Assembly: GCA_964439265.1 (NCBI GenBank)
Contig: CAYTOA010000018.1
Location: 1 to 64,000 of the forward strand
DNA: 64,000 nucleotides
Direction: 5' to 3'
Origin: JAGVPT01 sp964439265
GTDB lineage: Bacteria > Bacteroidota > Ignavibacteria > UBA10030 > UBA8401
Positions 24,741 through 35,261 of the stretch are shown here, one piece after another. The position numbers and the translations under genes were made by a program. The notes beneath the pieces are model-generated. The model was not told the DNA's origin. It did not search any database and saw nothing but the letters and a program-made list of their open reading frames with translations. Numbering within the stretch: the stretch's first letter is position 1; every line of letters starts with the position of its first letter.

Positions 24741-25907
24741 ATGCGAGGCCTACAACGCCGATCTGTCACGAGCGCTCCGCACTCGACGCTTTTCGTAAGC
24801 GTTGGCTGCGCTGCGCTCGTACTATTTCTTTCTTCGTGCAGTGATAATTTTTCGGTAGTGCGTGATGACCAACAAACGAATGTGAGCTTGCCCCCGGTAT
24901 CGTATTCGATCATTTGCATAAATCACGGGGACGGCGACTATCTCTACCACGATGCCAGCGGCAAAGAGCACAAAGCTGACGAAGAGGCATTAGAAGGGTT
25001 GACGCTGGCCGCGCTGCAAAACCCTCAAGCGGAGGTGTTCATCTTCCATCAGCGGCCAAAGTACCGCTTTTTGTTTTTTTTCCCGCTTCCTGACGGCGAG
25101 TTCTTTTATTACAGGAACGGCCGGCTCGCGGCCCGTGAATCATATTGGCGCGACAATGAGCAGTCGCGGTTTGAACCCGAGGTGGAGTTGTATCATCGTT
25201 TTCACGCGGAAAGCCAGAGGGCGGTCGTAAAAATATTTCTTTACAGCGGTCATGAAATTCCTGAATTCGGCGGAACCGGCTACGATGCATCGGCACCGGA
25301 CCGGAGGTTCACCGTCCATGATCTGCAAACCGGATTGCAGGGATTCACTGGTTCTTCAGCAAAGTTCGATCTTTTGGTGCTCTCCGCGTGTTTCGGCGGC
25401 ACACCGTATACCGTCGGCGCTCTTGGATCGTTTACGCGGTACATTATCGCTTCTCCCGACAATCTCCATTTGTCGTACTTCGATTTCCGCGCCTTGAACC
25501 GCCTCGACCGCAGTTTGCGGGCTGATAGTGTATCTGCTTTCGCGCAGAGATTTGCCCGCAAGTCATTCGACAGACTCGCGGGGAGCGTTCAAACATCAGT
25601 CACCGTCGCTGTGTACGATGTTGACAGTACGGAGCGGTTTATTGACTCCGTTCACTCAGCGTACAACAAAGCCCTGAACGCTCTTAGTGGAGAGACGCAG
25701 TCCCTGGCGCTCATGACCGAACATTGCGATTGCGCCGACTTGCCGGAGTATGTGCTGCCGAGGATGAGCGACGGCTTGAATGTACTCTATAGGCCGGCGC
25801 GTTTTGGGCGCTCGAGGGCGAAACAGAACCACTCCGGATGGGAATGCTGGAAAATAATAGAACCGCTACCCGAATCAACGCAAGACAGCGCGCCATCGAC
25901 ACGGTAG
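24741..25907 (+). CDS. lipoprotein with caspase-like (clan CD, C11-like) features
   Basis: A 388-residue putative lipoprotein: the N-terminal hydrophobic stretch ends in the lipobox LSSC with C33. Two spaced blocks match the His/Cys dyad layout of caspase-fold peptidases: H171 in FLYSGHEIPEFGG at the end of a hydrophobic strand, and C217 in DLLVLSACFGGTPY at the end of another. An earlier strand reads YSIICINHGDGDYLY. Clostripain (C11) and CHAT proteins have this order, but sequence similarity is too faint for a firm call. It follows the duplicated small membrane proteins by 35 nt, so it may share their transcript. Proteolysis at the envelope is a hypothesis. Confidence 0.6.
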   Translation: MRGLQRRSVTSAPHSTLFVSVGCAALVLFLSSCSDNFSVVRDDQQTNVSLPPVSYSIICINHGDGDYLYHDASGKEHKADEEALEGLTLAALQNPQAEVFIFHQRPKYRFLFFFPLPDGEFFYYRNGRLAARESYWRDNEQSRFEPEVELYHRFHAESQRAVVKIFLYSGHEIPEFGGTGYDASAPDRRFTVHDLQTGLQGFTGSSAKFDLLVLSACFGGTPYTVGALGSFTRYIIASPDNLHLSYFDFRALNRLDRSLRADSVSAFAQRFARKSFDRLAGSVQTSVTVAVYDVDSTERFIDSVHSAYNKALNALSGETQSLALMTEHCDCADLPEYVLPRMSDGLNVLYRPARFGRSRAKQNHSGWECWKIIEPLPESTQDSAPSTR

Positions 25908-26058
25908 ATGTGTTGCAAAAAAGAAATGAAAAGTTGACGTATAGTCTCAGCAATCATATGGACCGAACAAGGGAAGGGCAGCGTTTTGCGCGGATTCATC
26001 TCTTCATATCCGCCAGAAAGTCCATGCCTGGAAAGCACAGCATGGCGCTGATATTGAT

Positions 26059-27003
26059 ATGAAAACACTTCGCTTAAAAAGTATCTGGCTGCTGCTGAAA
26101 GATTCCGGAATTGCCTGGGATGAAGACAACATAGGTCAGCAAGGAGCGGCCCTGTCGTTTTTTACGGTATTTTCTCTTTCTCCGCTCCTTATTCTCGTCG
26201 TTGTGCTCTCAAGCCTCGGATTCGGTCAGGCGGCTGCGAGCGGCCGTCTCGTTTCCGAGATCCGCGGACTTGTCGGTACTGAGGGCGCACAATTCGTACA
26301 AAGTCTGATCACGAACGCATATAAGTCCGGCTCGAATGTTCCGGCAGCGATATTCAGTCTCGTGATGCTGCTGCTGGGAGCTTCGGCGGTGTTCATACAA
26401 CTTCGCGATTCGTTAAATACGATCTGGCACATTCGGCAAAAGCCGGTAGGCACCATCCGGGCATTTGTCCGGGGCAGAATCTTGTCTTTTGCCATGATAC
26501 TAGGAATCGGGTTCCTTCTGCTTGTGTCTCTCATATTCAGCGCTGTCCTGGCTGCAATGAGCGACTATCTAAGTCGCCGGCTTGCGATCATGACAGGATT
26601 TGTGAGTCTGCTTGATTTTACGGTATCGCTTGTCGGCATCACTGCCATCTTTGCCTGCATGTACAAGTTTGTTCCGGCGGCGACCCTGAGATGGAAGGAT
26701 GTGTGGGTAGGAGCCGGCGTGACGTCGTTGTTGTTTTCTATCGGCAAACTGGTGATCGGGTTGTATCTAGGCAACGGGGGAATTGGTTCGACATTCGGTG
26801 CAGCAAGTTCGCTCGTTGTCATCATGTTGTGGACTTATTACTCTTCGCAAATCGTCCTTTTCGGCGCGGAATTCACCCGTTTGTATGCGATCCGGTTTGG
26901 TTCAAACATCCTTCCGAACGACGGCGCTGTTCGGATCGTCATGCATAAAGTTCGGCCCAAACAGGTTCGGATCTCACCGCTCAATACTCAGGTGAAAGAA
27001 TAA
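26059..27003 (+). CDS. YihY/BrkB-family inner-membrane protein
   Basis: A 314-residue polytopic membrane protein. The opening DSGIAWDEDNIGQQGAALSF followed by FFTVFSLSPLLILVVVLSS is the family signature of the YihY/virulence factor BrkB group, once misnamed ribonuclease BN. About six spans can be traced, ending with SSLVVIMLWTYYSSQIVLFGAEFT, another family hallmark. The C-terminal tail is basic and cytoplasmic. No biochemical function is established for the family. The start ATG at 26059 is a clear choice. It is followed by two small membrane-associated protein genes. Confidence 0.88.
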   Translation: MKTLRLKSIWLLLKDSGIAWDEDNIGQQGAALSFFTVFSLSPLLILVVVLSSLGFGQAAASGRLVSEIRGLVGTEGAQFVQSLITNAYKSGSNVPAAIFSLVMLLLGASAVFIQLRDSLNTIWHIRQKPVGTIRAFVRGRILSFAMILGIGFLLLVSLIFSAVLAAMSDYLSRRLAIMTGFVSLLDFTVSLVGITAIFACMYKFVPAATLRWKDVWVGAGVTSLLFSIGKLVIGLYLGNGGIGSTFGAASSLVVIMLWTYYSSQIVLFGAEFTRLYAIRFGSNILPNDGAVRIVMHKVRPKQVRISPLNTQVKE

Positions 27004-27129
27004 TTCTGCAGACAGGGATGAGATGATTGACTGAATAGGTTGAAAACAGAAGTTGTTGAACGCGGAAGTTTTTATTGTCCATCGGGCCACGGCACTATTG
27101 CCAATAACTATTAATAGAGGAATGAAACA

Positions 27130-27402
27130 ATGAGTTCAAAAAAAGTCATGATAGGTGCAGTCGTCGGCGTCGCCGCAGGAGCAGTTTTGGGCCTTTTATT
27201 CGCTCCGGGAAAAGGTGCCATGGTGAGGGAGAGAATGGCCCGCAAGATCAACGATACCGCAGAAGACGTACAGGAAAGCCTTAGTGGATACATCGATGAT
27301 GCCGTTAGTGATTATGATGGCGTCAAAAAAGACGCCGCGGATTTGCTTGACACGGTGAAAAAGAAAGCGGCCTCCGCATCACAAAAGTTGCGCGCCAGGT
27401 GA
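27130..27402 (+). CDS. YtxH-domain small protein
   Basis: A 90-residue protein with an N-terminal glycine-rich membrane span (VMIGAVVGVAAGAVLGLLFAPGKG) followed by a long charged amphipathic helix (RKINDTAEDVQESL through VKKKAASASQKL). This is the YtxH layout, a family linked to general stress in Bacillus. AGAGGAATG stands before the start. It lies within a run of envelope genes and near several other small stress-type proteins, in keeping with that role. Confidence 0.82.
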   Translation: MSSKKVMIGAVVGVAAGAVLGLLFAPGKGAMVRERMARKINDTAEDVQESLSGYIDDAVSDYDGVKKDAADLLDTVKKKAASASQKLRAR

Positions 27403-27484
27403 GATGAATCGGATCTAAGAATGACGCCTCTCTACGTACGGCAGGTAGCTTACCATGCGGGAATATTGAGGGAAAGGAAATCTT

Positions 27485-27658
27485 ATGTCATACATTCTGT
27501 ACGTCGCGGGATTTGTGGTCGTCATCGGCGGATTGTGTTATGGAGCTGCCTTGTTGCACGTCCCTGCACCATGGATCGCCGTGGTCTCGATCATACTCCT
27601 GGGCGTTGCAATCATAACGGGAGTGAAAGTGACGCGTGAGAAGGATTCGAGTTCGTGA
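27485..27658 (+). CDS. small two-span membrane protein (57 residues)
   Basis: A frame from ATG 27485 to TGA 27656-27658. Two hydrophobic helices, ILYVAGFVVVIGGLCYGAALL and WIAVVSIILLGVAIITGV, are joined by HVPAP and followed by a charged tail TREKDSSS. GGGAAAGGAAA is well placed before the start. Family not recognised. It follows the YtxH gene at 82 nt on the same strand and could belong to the same transcript. Confidence 0.6.
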   Translation: MSYILYVAGFVVVIGGLCYGAALLHVPAPWIAVVSIILLGVAIITGVKVTREKDSSS

Positions 27659-27928
27659 TCGCCCGAACCGTCCGTAGAATTAGGCCCGACGAAACCCGGG
27701 ATCTTAAAGACACAGAGAATTAGATCTCGTCGAACGGTTCGTTTGATGCCGCCTGCCAGCGTCTGCTTCTTGCCATCTTCCCACATCGGTCGTTCGCCAC
27801 AATTCCCTGACACGAGGGGGCCGAAATATTGGCGAAGACTTTCCCGCCTTGTCGTCTGTGCCTTTGTTCTTTGATTCCGGCTGTCGCACATGTTATAGAT
27901 GTAGGAATATCACATTCCCAAAAAGATA

Positions 27929-30900
27929 GTGAAAGAGTATAGAACAAAAAATTACGTTCGGCGGGCTTTTAAGGCGGTACTATGGATACTCGCCGGCATT
28001 GCAGGCTTGATCATTCTCTCCGTGGCAGCGCTTCAACTGCACGGGGTGCAGCAGTACATTGCACAAAAGGTACTCTCATCAATATCGGATAAGACCAATA
28101 CCCGCATCGAAGTTGGCGGCGTCAGTATAGCATTTACGCACTCTGTCGTGCTGAAAAATGTATTTGTAGAGAGCAAGGAACACGACACGTTGCTGGCTGT
28201 ACATTCACTGGCCGTCGATGTGAACCTTTTAAGCCTTCTGTCGCATGACATCAACGTGACGAACATCAGGATCGATTCGCTCACAGCCCACGTCGCCCGC
28301 ACATTACCGGACAGCAGTTTCAATTTTGATTTCATCGTGGATGCGCTCAGCTCCCATTCATCTTCCGCCGTCAGTAATCCTGATACGGCGTCAGGACGGC
28401 ATTGGCAAATACGGTTGGGTGGATTGAGCCTCAACTCCATTGCAGCAACGTATAATGACGATGTAAGCGGATTGAAACTGCGGATCCAACTCGGCACGCT
28501 AAATGCAACGGTCGACAAGTTTGACCTCGACAAGATGAAATTCCACGTCGACAAAGTACTTCTAACGAAATCTGCAGTGGGTGTCACATTAACAAAAATA
28601 TCACCACCTGATACGTCACAATCTTCGATCATCGATATCGGCGGCAGATCTGTATCGCTGTCGGATATTCATTTTGTTTACGAAAATATGCCGGCGGGCG
28701 AACGCTGCAGCGTCGACCTTGGAACATCAGCTCTTCTTGCAGATACGGTTGATCTGCCGTCACACCGTATAGCCATCAAGAATCTGTCGTTCGAGAACAC
28801 GAGCGTTGCCCTCGTTTTCCCCAACAGAGAACATCAACAATCGGCGGGGCCGGACGATCCCGCATTGCCCTGGGTTATCAGTCTCGATCAATTGAGGATG
28901 GATAACAACCGCGTTCGCTATGACGTTCCGGGCAAGGCCAGAAGGAAAAGTGTGGATCTGAATCATTTTCTTATAACCGCCCTTACGATGCGGGGTGAAA
29001 AATTGCATTACAGCACAAACAGCATTGCAGCAGATATCGGTCATGCATCGTTTCGCGAGTCTTCCGGCTTTGAGGTGCGTGATCTGTCGGGACGATTTGT
29101 GCTTGACTCTCTGCATGCACAGCTTGAAGACTTCACGGTCGAAACGCCGGCCAGCCGCATCCACCCAAATATTCTTCTCGGATACACTTCCATTTCAGCA
29201 TTCAGGAAATCGTTGGGGAGCGTTAAAGTTGATGCATCGATCGTTGATTCTCATCTCGCCGTTTCGGACTTGCTCTTCTTCGAGCCGAATCTTCCGATCC
29301 TAAATACACCGGGTGCGTTGATAGGAATCTCTTCCCAGCTCTCCGGGCGGATAGGGGATTTGAAAGTTGAGGAACTGCACATCGCGGCGGGGGATTCCAC
29401 CATGCTTGACCTCACAGGTTCGATCCGGGGGCTGCCAAAGGCGGCGACGGCTGACTTTGATGTTAAGCTGAATCTTTTCTCCACCGGCCGGGGGGACATT
29501 CAGTCGCTCGTTGCAGATTCGCTCCTGCCAAAAAATATCGTTCTCCCGTCTTTCATCAGAATAAGCGGAATGTTCAAGGGGACCGCGAGGACTTTCTCTG
29601 CGTCAACGGCTGTGGTGACGAGTATTGGAAAAATAACCGGAAATGCACAGCTGAATTCCGGAGCAGCATCTGACTCGATTGACTATCGATGGAAGGCCGA
29701 TGTCGTCGCTGAAGAGTTCAACGTAGGACGGCTCCTCGGCGATACGGAATCGTTCGGACCCGTTACTTTGAAGGCATCGGCGATCGGAACGGGATTACGC
29801 GAAGACGACATCAAAGCCCGGCTGGATGCAGAGGTGGAGAAAGCAGTTGTCAACGGATATCCATACCGCCGGCTCTCTCTCCATGGTACCGCCAGTCCGA
29901 AAATGTTCGACGGACAGGCCGAGATTCAGGATTCAAACATCGTCTTCACATTCAACGGCATGGTCAATACGAGCGAGGAGAATCCGAACTTCAAGTTCAA
30001 GCTCGATCTGAAAGGGGCCGACCTGCGACGGCTCAACCTTGCCTCTGATGACGTTCGGGTCGCGGGAATCATCGTGTCCGACCTTACCGGAGACGACCTC
30101 AACAAGATGAATGGCGTCATCGGGGCTCATAATGTCGAGATCGTCAAGAACGACAAACGCTACGTCATCGATTCTCTTGTCTATGGCTCGGTGAACAAGA
30201 ACGGACAGACTCATCTCAGTATCGAATCCGCGATGTTCGCCGGCCAATGCGATGGAACGATCGCGCTTAGTGATCTGCCGGAAATGTTGAAGGAACATGT
30301 TGCGCATTACTTCATGCTTCAGGGAGTGACTCGTGCGTCGAAACTCAGACGCGAGGTTTTCACCTTTCGCATGGCGCTTCGCGATCCGACGATCCTTACG
30401 GATGTCTTCTTTCCCCAACTCCACGGGCTCTCAGCCGGAAACGTTGAAGGAAATTTTGACAGCGACAACAAGATCCTGAATTTCACTATCGCCATCCCGA
30501 CAATGGCCTATGAAGAAATCACCGTCGACAGCCTGACAGTCAACATCACCTCCGATGCCAACGTGCTGCATGGGATGGTGAAGGCAGGCTCTATCACTGA
30601 TTCGATATTACAGGTAACGAATCTCCAGGTTAGCGGTACTGCGGGGCATGACAGCATTCTAGCTGTGCTGCGGAGTGCGGGCGGGGACGGATCAACAAAG
30701 ATGCTTCTTGCAGGGGTATTCAACAGCGTGCAGGATGGATACAGGTTTCGTTTTAGTAAAGACGGGATCGTCTTTCGCAACGTTGCGTGGAGCGTCCCGC
30801 CGGATAATTACTTCCTCTTTAGCAAGAAGCATTTTATTGCGCATGACGTCATGGTACGCGGGGCCGGACAATCCATTTCTCTCATCAGCACCGATGAGAA

Positions 30901-32917
30901 AGATCCTCGCTCGCCGCTGAAAATTGAATTCAACCATTTTGATCTTGCCACACTATCGCATGTTGTTGAACGCGAAACCGGTCTGCTCGGCGGAATTCTC
31001 ACAGGGGATGTGGTCTTGCAGAACATGGGCAAGCAAATGGCGTTTACGTCCGACCTCAGGATCAAGGATTTCAGCTTTGGACGGCGTCTCATCGGCGACA
31101 TCTCGCTGCGCGCCAATGATCGGACGGAAAATGTTTACGATGTCAACATGGACATTGCCGGCAACGGAAACCTGATCGCAATTCAGGGAAAATATCTGAG
31201 CGAAACAGGGGGGAGCAAACTGGATATCAATTGTGCTTTCGCGAAACTCAACCTCGCCAGCGTTGAGCCGTTTACGTTCGGCGAAGTAAAACGCCTTTCC
31301 GGAACAATGACCGGCGGATTGCATATGACCGGGACGATAAAGAAACCTTCCATTACCGGGAACCTGAATTTCAACAACACCGCTTTCACCCCGACATTTC
31401 TTGACACGTACCTGCATCTTAATAACGGAAGAATAGATATCACCGCCAGAGGAGTCGCATTCACCTCGTTTGACCTTCTCGACACTCTCGGCAACACTGC
31501 CTCGCTGAGCGGCCGTCTGCTGACCGAAGATTTTCGAAACTACGGTTTTGATTTTGAAGTGCATACTAAGAAATTTCTTCTTTTGCACAAGCCCGCAAGC
31601 CGTGACGCCCTGTACTACGGCACCGTCATCTTCGACAGCGATATTTCCGTAAAAGGAAATCAGACCAGGCCGATCATCAACATGCAGGCCGAGTTGGACA
31701 AAGGAACGAATCTCGCATTGGTACTTCCGGAATCTGAACTGGCTGTGGAGGAACGCGGCGGAATTGTGAAGTTTGTCGACGTACGCACTCCTCCAAATTC
31801 CATCATGTTTCGGAAAAAGACCAGAACGGATGACGACAGCCCGGAAGCGAAGACCTCATCCATTGATTTCACTTCAAACATCACGGTCAATAAGGATTCG
31901 AAACTCCGGATCTTGATCGATCCCGTTTCAGGCGATTCGCTGGTTATTCAGGGCGAAGCGACCTTCAGTTTCGCCGTTGACCCGGCCGGAAAACTCACCG
32001 TCACAGGTCGGTACGAGATTCTCGACGGGTCGTACCAGCTTTCGTTCGGAGACTTTATCAAGAGAGAATTCGCGATCTCAAAAGGGAGCAGCCTTACCTG
32101 GTTTGGGTCCCCTTTCGATGCCGACGTCGATATCACTGCCGTTTACACGGTGAACGCCGCAGTGCTGGACCTGGTTCAGGATCAACTTGCCGGTATCAGC
32201 CAGGAAGAACGCAACAAGTATAAACAGGAACTTCCCATCCAGGTCTTCCTGATGATGAAGGGAAAACTCCTGAAGCCCGACATTCACTTTAAACTCGACA
32301 TGGCGCCCGACCAGCGGGGTGCGTTGAATGGAAGCGTGTATCAGAAGCTGAATGAATTGAACGGCCAGGAATCAGAACTTAACCAGCAAGTCTTCGCCTT
32401 GCTGGTATTGGGCAGATTCATACCTGAAAATCCGCTTGCCTCTGCTGGCGATAACGGCGCGCTCACCGACCTTGCCCGTTCGAGCGCGAGTCAAATACTC
32501 TCCACGCAGTTGAACCGTTTGTCGGAACATTATGTTGCGGGCGTAAACCTCAATGTCGGTTTGGATTCATACCAGGATTATTCCACGGGGAGCGCAGAAG
32601 GACGAACGCAATTGAAACTGGCCCTCTCGAAACAGCTGTTCGATGAACGCATGACCGTCCAAGTCGGCGGGAATGTCGACCTTGAGGGGAGGCGGAGTCA
32701 GGAGAATTCTATCAACAACATTGCCGGTGATCTCAGTGCGTTGTATAAGCTCACCAAGGATGGGCGATGGCAGCTGCAGGTTTTCAGGCAGGACACGTAC
32801 GAGGGAGCTATTGACGGGGATATCACGAAGACGGGTGTGGGCCTCGTTTTTACGATCGATTTTGACAAACTCTTTGGATTCACGCTCAAGCCGGATCCTG
32901 ATAAAGAAGAGAAATGA
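27929..32917 (+). CDS. tamB: TamB, translocation and assembly module inner component
   Basis: A 1662-residue envelope protein of the TamB/DUF490 family, a bridge-like protein thought to move lipids (and help outer-membrane protein assembly) between the two membranes. It has one N-terminal span (AVLWILAGIAGLIILSVAAL), then a very long repetitive beta-rich stretch of AsmA/TamB type, and the conserved DUF490 domain in the last 350 residues or so (GDSLVIQGEATFSFAVDPAG, GRYEILDGSYQLSFGDFIKR, DVDITAVYTVNAAVLDL). The start is GTG at 27929. Its stop overlaps the start of tamL by 4 nt. Longer than proteobacterial TamB, as usual in Bacteroidota-like genomes. Confidence 0.92.
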   Translation: MKEYRTKNYVRRAFKAVLWILAGIAGLIILSVAALQLHGVQQYIAQKVLSSISDKTNTRIEVGGVSIAFTHSVVLKNVFVESKEHDTLLAVHSLAVDVNLLSLLSHDINVTNIRIDSLTAHVARTLPDSSFNFDFIVDALSSHSSSAVSNPDTASGRHWQIRLGGLSLNSIAATYNDDVSGLKLRIQLGTLNATVDKFDLDKMKFHVDKVLLTKSAVGVTLTKISPPDTSQSSIIDIGGRSVSLSDIHFVYENMPAGERCSVDLGTSALLADTVDLPSHRIAIKNLSFENTSVALVFPNREHQQSAGPDDPALPWVISLDQLRMDNNRVRYDVPGKARRKSVDLNHFLITALTMRGEKLHYSTNSIAADIGHASFRESSGFEVRDLSGRFVLDSLHAQLEDFTVETPASRIHPNILLGYTSISAFRKSLGSVKVDASIVDSHLAVSDLLFFEPNLPILNTPGALIGISSQLSGRIGDLKVEELHIAAGDSTMLDLTGSIRGLPKAATADFDVKLNLFSTGRGDIQSLVADSLLPKNIVLPSFIRISGMFKGTARTFSASTAVVTSIGKITGNAQLNSGAASDSIDYRWKADVVAEEFNVGRLLGDTESFGPVTLKASAIGTGLREDDIKARLDAEVEKAVVNGYPYRRLSLHGTASPKMFDGQAEIQDSNIVFTFNGMVNTSEENPNFKFKLDLKGADLRRLNLASDDVRVAGIIVSDLTGDDLNKMNGVIGAHNVEIVKNDKRYVIDSLVYGSVNKNGQTHLSIESAMFAGQCDGTIALSDLPEMLKEHVAHYFMLQGVTRASKLRREVFTFRMALRDPTILTDVFFPQLHGLSAGNVEGNFDSDNKILNFTIAIPTMAYEEITVDSLTVNITSDANVLHGMVKAGSITDSILQVTNLQVSGTAGHDSILAVLRSAGGDGSTKMLLAGVFNSVQDGYRFRFSKDGIVFRNVAWSVPPDNYFLFSKKHFIAHDVMVRGAGQSISLISTDEKDPRSPLKIEFNHFDLATLSHVVERETGLLGGILTGDVVLQNMGKQMAFTSDLRIKDFSFGRRLIGDISLRANDRTENVYDVNMDIAGNGNLIAIQGKYLSETGGSKLDINCAFAKLNLASVEPFTFGEVKRLSGTMTGGLHMTGTIKKPSITGNLNFNNTAFTPTFLDTYLHLNNGRIDITARGVAFTSFDLLDTLGNTASLSGRLLTEDFRNYGFDFEVHTKKFLLLHKPASRDALYYGTVIFDSDISVKGNQTRPIINMQAELDKGTNLALVLPESELAVEERGGIVKFVDVRTPPNSIMFRKKTRTDDDSPEAKTSSIDFTSNITVNKDSKLRILIDPVSGDSLVIQGEATFSFAVDPAGKLTVTGRYEILDGSYQLSFGDFIKREFAISKGSSLTWFGSPFDADVDITAVYTVNAAVLDLVQDQLAGISQEERNKYKQELPIQVFLMMKGKLLKPDIHFKLDMAPDQRGALNGSVYQKLNELNGQESELNQQVFALLVLGRFIPENPLASAGDNGALTDLARSSASQILSTQLNRLSEHYVAGVNLNVGLDSYQDYSTGSAEGRTQLKLALSKQLFDERMTVQVGGNVDLEGRRSQENSINNIAGDLSALYKLTKDGRWQLQVFRQDTYEGAIDGDITKTGVGLVFTIDFDKLFGFTLKPDPDKEEK

Positions 32918-35226
32918 TGCACTCAGGGTTTTCCCATATTGGTTCTCTCGCTGTTGCCGCCGCAGCTTCGATGCTCCTCGCGTTCGCTCCGGGCTGCAGC
33001 AACACGTCGTACCTTACTCATGGCGAAAAGCTGTATACCGGCGCCAGTGTGAATATCGATGACAAGAAAGGTATTCCGAATGAGAGCGACCTGAAAAATC
33101 AATTGGAACTCCTTGCCAAACCGGAACCGAACGGAAAGCTCCTCGGACTTTTCCGCCTGAAGTTGTGGCTGTACAACATCGGGATCTTCAAGGAGAGTCT
33201 GGGCGAGCCGCCGGTGCTCCTGGAATCGGCTGACCCCGGCCGGATCTCGGATCGAATGCGCATCCTACTGGAGAGTAAGGGGTATTTTCCTGCGGATGTT
33301 CGCTACACCGTGCATGAAAAGGAACACACCGCGGACATTCAATACGATATCGCGATCGATCCGCCGTACAGGATCAACGGCATTTCCGTGAAGGGCGACA
33401 GCACATCCCTGCTCAGTGCGATTCGATCCACAATGTGGAAAACAATGCTCTCCCCCAGGGACCAATACGATGTGGCGAAAATGAAACAAGAGCGGGAACG
33501 CATTGATTCAGCGCTTAAAGAGAAAGGCTATTTCTATTTTTCCCCCGATTTCATTTTATTTCAAGCCGATAGCACTGCAGGGAACAGAACGGTTGATCTC
33601 TCCCTTGAGGTGAAAAAAGACATCCCGGTCGAGGCAACCCGCGTCTATACAATAGGTAACGTCTTTGTCTACTCGGGCTATTCGCTCGATCGCGACAGCG
33701 TCGCGATACAGACCGGCGACACGGCGATCGTGGACGGCTGCCGCTACATCGACATCGACAAGAAGTTCGACCCCGCCGTCGTCGTGCGTTCGGTTTTTTT
33801 TAGAAGGGGGGCCGTCTACAGCAAGAACAATCACGACCTCACGTTAAGCCGGCTTATGAATCTTGGCGTGTTCAAATTCGTGAATATACGATTTGTCGTC
33901 ACAGATTCGTCGGGGATCCCGCGCCTGGAACCCCACGTTTACCTAACGCCGTTGCCGATGAAAACCATCCGCTTGGAATTGCAGGGTGTTTCCCAATCAA
34001 ACAACCTCGTCGGTCCGGTGTTTGAATCCAGCTTCCGGAACAGGAATTTGTTCAGCGGGGCCGAACTCTTCACGCTCAGTTTCGAGGCCGGACTAGAGGT
34101 CCCGTTCAGCGGCGGCTTGTCGGGAGGGAAATCGTATGAGTTCGGCACGCGCGCCGAGTTGGATCTGCCGAAATTCGCGATACCGTTCAGAGTTGAAAGC
34201 GACTCCAGCCTCTTCGTTCCAAAGACCCGGATCGAACTTGGCGCAAGCGTACTTCACAGGATGTTGTATTATCAGCTGTTCTCGGTTGATGCATCATTCG
34301 GCTACGACTGGAAGGAATCCATCAATACGGAAGAGAATTTCAGCCCGCTTTCCATGACGTATGCGCATCTGACAAACCGGACCCAAGCCTTCAACGACTT
34401 GTTGAGCAGCAACCCATTTTTGCGAAATAGCTTTGAGGAACAATTCGTAATCGGGCAGAATTACTCCTTCACATACAACGACCAGCTTGAGAAAGATCGT
34501 ACGAACTACCTGTATTTCAAAGGGGGTGTTGACATCTCGGGAAACCTGTTGGGACTTGTTCAATCGCTGTTCATTAAGCACAAAGCCGCGCCCGGGACGC
34601 CCTACGAGATCTTCGGAACTCCCTATTCGCAATACTACAAGTTTGATATCGACGTGCGGAAGTACTACAATTCAAGCGATCAATCCTCATCATTTGCCAA
34701 CAGGTTGATCGTCGGAGTGGGGTTCCCGTACGGCAATTCTGTTTCGCTCCCGTATGTACGACAGTTCTACATCGGAGGAGGCAACAGCGTTCGCGCATTC
34801 GCGGCGGGGAGCCTGGGCCCGGGATCGTACAAGATTCCCGACAGTGTTGCCGCAAATACATTTATTGACCAGGCCGGCGATATCAAGCTTGAAGCTAGCA
34901 GCGAGTATCGGTTTCCCATCGTCAGCGTTCTCAAAGGAGCGCTGTTCGTCGACGCCGGAAATATCTGGCTGATGAAGGATGATTCGAGCAGGCCCGGAAG
35001 CCAGTTTTCACCAAAAACATTCCTCGGTCAAGTAGCGGTCGGTACGGGCTTCGGCCTGCGTGTTGACCTCTCTTTTTTCGTCCTTCGGGCTGACCTTGCA
35101 TTTCCCCTGCGAATCCCTTCTCTCCCTGTTAACGAGCGCTGGGTTGCCAGCAAGGTCGCGTTCGGCGATCCGGCATGGAGAAAGAACAACCTTGAATTGA
35201 ATATTGCTATTGGATATCCGTTCTGA
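32914..35226 (+). CDS. tamL: TamL, Omp85-family outer-membrane lipoprotein partner of TamB
   Basis: A 770-residue BamA/TamA-superfamily protein with a lipoprotein signal (lipobox APGC, C28), the Bacteroidota-type TamL. POTRA-like domains occupy about residues 90-340 (FPADVRYTVHEKEHTADIQYD, KGYFYFSPDFILFQADS, GVFKFVNIRFVVTD). The C-terminal half is a 16-strand-like barrel containing the Omp85 motif YIGGGNSVRAFAAGSLGPG and ending in IAIGYPF with a terminal Phe. Translation is coupled to tamB by ATGA at 32914. It should be the outer-membrane partner that works with TamB in envelope biogenesis. Confidence 0.9.
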   Translation: MMHSGFSHIGSLAVAAAASMLLAFAPGCSNTSYLTHGEKLYTGASVNIDDKKGIPNESDLKNQLELLAKPEPNGKLLGLFRLKLWLYNIGIFKESLGEPPVLLESADPGRISDRMRILLESKGYFPADVRYTVHEKEHTADIQYDIAIDPPYRINGISVKGDSTSLLSAIRSTMWKTMLSPRDQYDVAKMKQERERIDSALKEKGYFYFSPDFILFQADSTAGNRTVDLSLEVKKDIPVEATRVYTIGNVFVYSGYSLDRDSVAIQTGDTAIVDGCRYIDIDKKFDPAVVVRSVFFRRGAVYSKNNHDLTLSRLMNLGVFKFVNIRFVVTDSSGIPRLEPHVYLTPLPMKTIRLELQGVSQSNNLVGPVFESSFRNRNLFSGAELFTLSFEAGLEVPFSGGLSGGKSYEFGTRAELDLPKFAIPFRVESDSSLFVPKTRIELGASVLHRMLYYQLFSVDASFGYDWKESINTEENFSPLSMTYAHLTNRTQAFNDLLSSNPFLRNSFEEQFVIGQNYSFTYNDQLEKDRTNYLYFKGGVDISGNLLGLVQSLFIKHKAAPGTPYEIFGTPYSQYYKFDIDVRKYYNSSDQSSSFANRLIVGVGFPYGNSVSLPYVRQFYIGGGNSVRAFAAGSLGPGSYKIPDSVAANTFIDQAGDIKLEASSEYRFPIVSVLKGALFVDAGNIWLMKDDSSRPGSQFSPKTFLGQVAVGTGFGLRVDLSFFVLRADLAFPLRIPSLPVNERWVASKVAFGDPAWRKNNLELNIAIGYPF

Positions 35227-35261
35227 GTTATTCCCCCCTTAGCCGTGAAGTCGATTAACGA

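Noticed and set aside
25838..26062. Plus-strand frame bridging the lipoprotein and YihY genes
   Set aside because: Overlaps both neighbours and has no ribosome binding site or domain.
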